DNA of 64,000 bases from Ammonifex degensii KC4 (lineage in GTDB: Bacteria > Bacillota > Desulfotomaculia > Desulfotomaculales > Ammonificaceae), in NCBI RefSeq assembly GCF_000024605.1, contig NC_013385.1:1344175-1408174 (forward strand), in the 5' to 3' direction. Both the position numbers and the translations under genes were made by a program. This document shows positions 59,467 to 64,000 of the stretch, one piece after another (within the stretch, counting starts at the first letter, position 1; each line of letters opens with the position of its first letter). Under the pieces are notes generated by a model. It was not told the DNA's origin, made no database searches, and saw only the letters and a list, made by a program, of their open reading frames with translations.

Positions 59467-60939
59467 TTATATGATGATGCAGATGAGTCCGCCAGAACCG
59501 TCGTTTATGATACGCTGTAGGGTTTCCTGGAGCTTTAACTGGGCGTGCTCAGGCATCCGGTGAAGTTTATTCTGGATCCCCTCCCGCACCAGGTCGTGAA
59601 GTGATTTACCGAATATCTCCGACTCCCAGATCTTCTTGGGATTCTCCTCAAACTCGCGCAAGATATACTGTACCAACTCCTCGCACTGCTTCTCCGTGCC
59701 GATTATGGGGGTGATTTCGGTGGTGATATCGGCCCGGATGATATGCAAAGAGGGAGCGCTGGCCCTCAGCCTTATCCCGAAACGATTCCCCTGGCGGATG
59801 AGCTCCGGCTCCTCCAGGTTCATCTCATCGAGGTGCGGGGTGACCACGCCGTAGCCGGTCTCCCTGACCTCCCGCAAGGCAGTGGCAAACTTGTCGTATT
59901 CCCGCTTGGCCACACTCAGCTCTTTCATGAGTCGGAGGATATCTTTATCTCCCTCGACCTTGAATCCTGTGGCCTCGGAGAGTACCTGGTAAAAGAGACC
60001 TTCCACTGCCTTTACTTCTAGGGAAGCTACCCCTGTGCCTAGGTCAGTTTCCCGTACCCGGACCTCCCCAATGAACTCCTCCTGCTGCAGGTTGGCCGCT
60101 ATCGTCTGAATATCCCGGACCCTTCTTACCTGGCGCACTGCTTCCCGCACCGTGTTCTCGAACTTCTGCCTAAGCCAGTGCTCCGGCTCCAACTCATCCA
60201 CCCAGGAAGGCAGGCTGACATTCACCTCGCTTACCGGGAACTCGTAGAGCACCTCGGTAAGGATGGTGTGGATATCGGTCTGGGTCATGCTCTCGACGTC
60301 CACGGGCAGGACGGGAACATCGTACTTCTGGGTGAGCTCCTCCGTCAGCTCCGCTGTCTCTAGCGCGTGGGGCTGGGTGGTGTTGAGGATCACCACGAAG
60401 GGCTTACCCAGCTCTTTGAGCTCCTCTATTACCCTCTCCTCCGCGGACACGTAATTCTCCCGGGGAATGCCAGTGATGCTCCCGTCGCTGGTCACCACTA
60501 TCCCAATAGTGGAGTGGTCCTGGATTACCTTTCTCGTCCCTATCTCCGCCGCCTCGTCGAAGGGAATGGCCTCGTCAAACCAGGGGGTGTTCACTAGGCG
60601 AGGGCCGCCCTCCTCGTCGTAGCCCAGGGCCCCTTCCACCCGGTAGCCCACGCAGTCCACCAGCCTGACCCGCAGCTTTATCCCCGAGTTGAGGACGATC
60701 TCTACCGCCTCGTTAGGGACGAACTTGGGCTCGGTGGTCATCACCGTCCTGCCGCTGCCGCTCTGGGGCAACTCATCCCGCGCCCTCTCCCGATCGTAAG
60801 GATCCTTTATGTTGGGAATGACCAGGAGTTCCATGAAACGCTTGATAAAGGTGGATTTTCCCGTCCGGACTCCTCCCACCACGCCTATGTAGATATCTCC
60901 TCCGGTCCTGCTTGAGATATCGCGAAAGAGGTTATCCAT
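59467..60939 (-). CDS. spoIVA: SpoIVA, spore coat basement ATPase
   Basis: A 490-residue coat morphogenetic protein. Walker A is YIGVVGGVRTGKSTFIKRFM; the sequence after it, GSGRTVMTTEPKFVPNEAVE, is the SpoIVA variation of the switch. VRLVDCVGYRVEGALGYDEE is the Walker B/G3-like part (DCVGY). The C-terminus GSGGLICIII is the conserved end that reaches the membrane. SpoIVA polymerises on the forespore using ATP and is held by SpoVM. Confidence 0.97.
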   Translation of the reverse strand: MDNLFRDISSRTGGDIYIGVVGGVRTGKSTFIKRFMELLVIPNIKDPYDRERARDELPQSGSGRTVMTTEPKFVPNEAVEIVLNSGIKLRVRLVDCVGYRVEGALGYDEEGGPRLVNTPWFDEAIPFDEAAEIGTRKVIQDHSTIGIVVTSDGSITGIPRENYVSAEERVIEELKELGKPFVVILNTTQPHALETAELTEELTQKYDVPVLPVDVESMTQTDIHTILTEVLYEFPVSEVNVSLPSWVDELEPEHWLRQKFENTVREAVRQVRRVRDIQTIAANLQQEEFIGEVRVRETDLGTGVASLEVKAVEGLFYQVLSEATGFKVEGDKDILRLMKELSVAKREYDKFATALREVRETGYGVVTPHLDEMNLEEPELIRQGNRFGIRLRASAPSLHIIRADITTEITPIIGTEKQCEELVQYILREFEENPKKIWESEIFGKSLHDLVREGIQNKLHRMPEHAQLKLQETLQRIINDGSGGLICIII

Positions 60940-61006
60940 ACGCCACCCCCCTCTTTACCTCGGGCTCACCACAGCTTATGCACCGAGGGGGAAGAAAATA
61001 CCGTGC

Positions 61007-61447
61007 TTACTCTTCGGTATCGGGAAGCGTCCAGACGCCCCTACGTCGCCTGCAGCGCCCCCTTCCCCTGGGAGCGCCACAGCGGGGACATACCTCCCCT
61101 TCCAAGGCCTCCCATTCCTCGTGGCAGCGGGCGCACTGCCGGTGGGTTACCAGGAGAAAATTCCCCCCTTCGATGCGCAGAGCCTTTCCCTTGACCAGGG
61201 CTTCGGCTACCTTGGCACGCGCCCCTACCAGTAGGCGCTGGAAGGTGGGACGGGAAATCCCCATTCTGTTGGCACACTCTTCCTGCTCCAGCCCCTCCAA
61301 GTCCTTGAGCCGAAGGGCTTCCAGCTCTTCCACCGCCAAATTCACTACTCCCATCTCTTCCAGGGGAACCCCTTGGGGTTTGTAGACGACAAAGGGGGGG
61401 AGAAAGGCCACGCGGCGGAACTTGGGCGGTCGCGGCAACTGTGTCAT
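61007..61447 (-). CDS. DUF134 (UPF0251) DNA-binding protein
   Basis: A 146-residue protein. The N-terminal PRPPKFRRVAFLPPFVVYKP and NLAVEELEALRLKDLEGLEQ are DUF134 marks. EECANRMGISRPTFQRLLVG is the helix-turn-helix. The C-terminal CARCHEEWEALEGEVCPRCG may bind zinc, an added part not in all members. It overlaps comM by four bases. The targets are unknown; members are seen near iron-sulfur or nitrogenase-type genes in other anaerobes. Confidence 0.85.
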   Translation of the reverse strand: MTQLPRPPKFRRVAFLPPFVVYKPQGVPLEEMGVVNLAVEELEALRLKDLEGLEQEECANRMGISRPTFQRLLVGARAKVAEALVKGKALRIEGGNFLLVTHRQCARCHEEWEALEGEVCPRCGAPRGRGRCRRRRGVWTLPDTEE

Positions 61448-62636
61448 ACCCCCTTCTCTTCCCGATACTGCAGAGCCTCGGCCACGTGGGCGGTGCTTAT
61501 GGTTTCGCTGCCTTCGAGATCGGCGATGGTGCGGGCTACCCGCAGTACACGGTCATAGCCCCGCGCACTTAAGTTTAACCGCTTAAAAGCGGTGGCTAAA
61601 AGCTTTCTGGCCTCCCGGGTGAGTTCGCAGAAGCGCCGCACCTGGGCCGAGGACATGGCGGCATTGCAGAAAATCCCGGTCTTTTTGAAGCGCTCCTGTT
61701 GCCGGGCCCGCGCCCGCTTCACCCGCTCCCTCACCTCGGCCGAACTCTCCTGGGCCTGGCTGCAGGCCAGATCCTCGAACTCAACCCGCGGCACTTCTAC
61801 GAAGATATCAAAGCGATCCAGTAGCGGCCCGGACAGACGGCTGCGGTAGCGCTGGATCTGCTGGGGCGAGCAGGTACATTTGCCCTCCAAAAGAAAGCCA
61901 CAAGGACAGGGATTGGCGGCTGCCAGCAGCATAAAGCGGGCGGGAAAACGGATCACCGCCTGGGCGCGCGCCACCGTCACCACCCCGTCCTCCAGGGGCT
62001 GGCGCAAGGCCTCCAGCGCTTCTTTAGAAAACTCCGGAAACTCGTCTAAGAAGAGCACTCCGTGGTGGGCCAGGCTCACCTCTCCCGGCCTGGGGTAGCG
62101 CCCTCCTCCCACCAGGGCCACCGCTGAAGCGGTATGGTGCGGCGCCCGGAAAGGCCGGCGAGTAATAAGAGAAACCCGAGGCGGGAGAAGTCCTGCCAGG
62201 CTATAAATCTCCGTCACTTCCAGCGCCTCTTCCAGGCTCAGAGGAGGGAGGATGCCCGGCACGCGGCGCGCCAGCATAGTTTTCCCCGTACCCGGGCTGC
62301 CCAGGAGCAGGACATTGTGCCCTCCCGCCGCCGCTACCTCCAGTGCCCTTTTAGCGTAAAGCTGCCCCTTGACCTCTGCCCAGTCGGGTATCTCCTCCCC
62401 TTCCCCGGCGCTAAAAAGTGCCTCCCGGTCTACCTTAAAGGGAGCAAGCTCTACTTCTCCCCGTAAGAAGGCCACGAGTTCCCCTAGTTCGGCTACTGGA
62501 TAAACCTCTGCTCCTTCCACCAAGGCGGCCTCCCTGGCGTTGGCTGCCGGTACGATGAAAGACCTTTCTCCCTGGCGGGCGGCTTGAGCCACGCTGGGCA
62601 AAACTCCCCAGACCCCTCTTACCTTACCGTCCCTCC
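61444..62636 (-). pseudogene. comM: ComM/YifB Mg-chelatase-like ATPase, 5' truncated by TnpB element
   Basis: The frame encodes the last ~395 residues of a ComM/YifB protein. The AAA+ core is intact: LLLGSPGTGKTMLARRVPGI (Walker A), GVLFLDEFPEFSKEALEALR (Walker B), CPCGFLLEGKCTCSPQQIQR (zinc) and DRFDIFVEVPRV. In-frame sequence continues upstream of the first usable start (TTG 62601) as GRDGKVRGVWGVLP up to about 62636, which is the normal middle of the family. The N-terminal ~110 residues of the Lon-like domain are replaced by the tnpB gene. The truncated product may still be made but probably is not functional. Confidence 0.85.
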
Positions 62637-62640
62637 CATG

Positions 62641-64000
62641 CTAGGTTATACTAGGTAAGACTGCGGGTTCCAGGAGTTTGGTCAGTGCATTAAGGTTGGT
62701 CACAAAGACGCTTTTGATGTAACCCAGCGTGGTGAAGGTCATCGCCTTGGGGGCTCCCTGCGACGGGAACGGCTTCGCCGCGACGCGGCAGACCGTGTAG
62801 GTCAGCGGCCTTTCAAGCTTAAAGCCCGTCCTCCCGACGTTGAGGCTCCCCACGTAGTCCCGGTCGGCGTTGTACCCGCAGGAAGGGCAGATAAACCAGG
62901 AACCGGAGTCCTTCTCCTCAGGCTCCCCCGGCGACTTGATGTGCTTACCTCTCCCTAAGCACCTGGGACAAACGGTGCTCGTGCCACCTGGAGGAACCGG
63001 TACGACCCTGATCCCCAAAAGCCGTGCTTTATACCTCAGGAGCCTGAAGAGAAGCCCCCTCACCGTGGTGGTCACCCACCAGTTGAGGTCCTTCGACCTT
63101 CCCTTCTCCCCACGCAGGGTGAGAAGCCACTCGACAAAGATGTACCGGCAGCCGAAGGCCTTGGCTAAAAGCACTAAGAGGCTCGACACCTGGTGGGCGA
63201 GCTGGTGCTGTATCCGGTGGTACTTCTGCCAGGCGGAGGCTATCATCCGGTTGTGCTTCTTCCACTCCGGGCTTTTCCTCTCATATCGGTCGCGTGCTTT
63301 CTGCAGCCGGCTTATCTCCTCCCGGATGCGGAGGAGTTTATCCCTTAAGGCCTGCCAGAAGACGAAGAAGGGAGGGGTGAGCTGTCCTTTCTCCGAGAGC
63401 ACGGTGCCGGTCACGAGCTTCCTTAGCCCCCAGTCGACCCCCAGCACCCGGTCTCCTTCACCTGAAGGCGTCTTTTCTGGCACTTCCACCTTGACATCAA
63501 GAAGAGCGATGAGCTTGCCCGAAGGCTTGACCTTGAGCCTCAGGTCAGGGGCACAGAGCTTCCCTCCCTGAGCCAGCTTCTCCTGGAGCTCCTCCGGGAG
63601 CCCGGCCTCGAACGAGAACCACCGCCAGTCTTCTTCCTTCCTGGGCTCGGGAGAGTTCGGAAGCTTCACCTGGCCCCGCAGGACTTTCCCGTCACACTCG
63701 TACCTCACCACCTGCCCTTTCTCAGGACCGTCGTCCGGGGAAGTCGTGAAGGTGAACTTCTTAGGCTCGGGCTTCTTCTGGAGCTCGAAGAAGTCCTGGG
63801 GAAGCCTGTCGTGCTCGGCATAGAAGTTGGCCACAGCCTCGGCCACGTTGAAGAGATACCCGAACTTCTCCCCTTCCCCGTCTTTTTTGAGCAGGCCGTA
63901 AAGCTCTCTTGCGGCGTCTTTGGCCTTGCCGTTGAAGTAAGGCAAAAGAAGCTCAAAGATACGTTTTCTCTCGGCCATGGAGCGCAGGATGCGCCCCGCC
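62641..64000 (-). CDS. tnpB: TnpB (IS605 OrfB) RNA-guided nuclease, N-terminus possibly beyond window
   Basis: A protein of 445 residues from ATG 63978, but the frame is open to the window edge (GRILRSMAERKR), so the true start may lie outside. The RuvC residues are all seen: Asp in RVLGVDWGLRKLVTG, Glu in CRYIFVEWLLTLRGEKG, Asp in NADRDYVGSLNVGR. The four-cysteine zinc ribbon is STVCPRCLGRGK ... WFICPSCGYN. The tail after GFKLERPLTYTVCRVAAKP may be the RE/omega RNA region read as protein. It interrupts comM: the stop TAG (62641-62643) is followed at once by comM sequence. TnpB uses an omega RNA, made from the gene's 3' end, to cut DNA. Confidence 0.85.
   Translation of the reverse strand, partial: AGRILRSMAERKRIFELLLPYFNGKAKDAARELYGLLKKDGEGEKFGYLFNVAEAVANFYAEHDRLPQDFFELQKKPEPKKFTFTTSPDDGPEKGQVVRYECDGKVLRGQVKLPNSPEPRKEEDWRWFSFEAGLPEELQEKLAQGGKLCAPDLRLKVKPSGKLIALLDVKVEVPEKTPSGEGDRVLGVDWGLRKLVTGTVLSEKGQLTPPFFVFWQALRDKLLRIREEISRLQKARDRYERKSPEWKKHNRMIASAWQKYHRIQHQLAHQVSSLLVLLAKAFGCRYIFVEWLLTLRGEKGRSKDLNWWVTTTVRGLLFRLLRYKARLLGIRVVPVPPGGTSTVCPRCLGRGKHIKSPGEPEEKDSGSWFICPSCGYNADRDYVGSLNVGRTGFKLERPLTYTVCRVAAKPFPSQGAPKAMTFTTLGYIKSVFVTNLNALTKLLEPAVLPSIT

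Overview
The window looks like chromosome from a GC-rich, endospore-forming, anaerobic thermophile of the Firmicutes (Ammonifex/Moorella/Desulfotomaculum type). This rests on spo0A, spoIVB, spoIVA and a probable spoVM, a ferredoxin-linked 2-oxoacid oxidoreductase, an LL-diaminopimelate aminotransferase route to lysine, and the OLE RNA/oapA locus, which is known mainly from extremophilic and anaerobic Firmicutes. The species name is inference.

Region 1 (1-14.7 kb, minus strand) is a defence island. It holds a DEAD/DEAH helicase of LHR/YprA type, a DUF1998 zinc-cysteine piece fused to a Vsr-like nuclease, a SNF2-type helicase and a large adenine-specific methyltransferase, in one tightly overlapping operon with DISARM-like content. 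A broken DUF4268 nuclease-like gene, a membrane protein and a HAD remnant lie beside it. The methyltransferase is split by an extra G in a G6 run, the DUF1998 helicase is split by a frame change, and the DUF4268 gene carries an in-frame TGA. The island is therefore decaying, switchable, or mis-sequenced.

Region 2 (14.8-21.2 kb) is accessory debris: IS200/IS605 fragments, a two-repeat CRISPR remnant next to an IS200-like end, three toxin-antitoxin pairs (UPF0175/PIN, DUF433/DUF5615, HigB/HigA) and a GGDEF-EAL protein.

Region 3 (21.2-37.9 kb) is an integrated plasmid or conjugative-element backbone: VirD4/TraG coupling protein, RHH repressor, small membrane proteins, a ParM-like actin overlapping an HU-like gene, a fused type IIB topoisomerase (topoisomerase VIII type), a primase, a DnaB-like helicase, a putative initiator and several unknown genes. 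It contains iteron-like and operator-like repeats, twin hairpins with the same loop, and three terminators that each run straight into the ribosome-binding site of the next gene. I see no relaxase and no integrase.

Region 4 (38-64 kb, all minus strand) is core chromosome: probable spoVM, peroxiredoxin, two aminotransferases (one dapL), dapF, a four-subunit 2-oxoacid:ferredoxin oxidoreductase with a P-loop ATPase, two glycosyltransferases with a MctB-like protein and steA, then spo0A-spoIVB-recN-argR-nadK-tlyA-dxs-oapA-OLE RNA-ispA, spoIVA, a DUF134 regulator and comM. ComM has lost its N-terminus to a TnpB element that runs to the right edge. The OLE RNA lies at about 57605-58258 on the minus strand, with its own promoter and an 11-bp helix joining its two ends.
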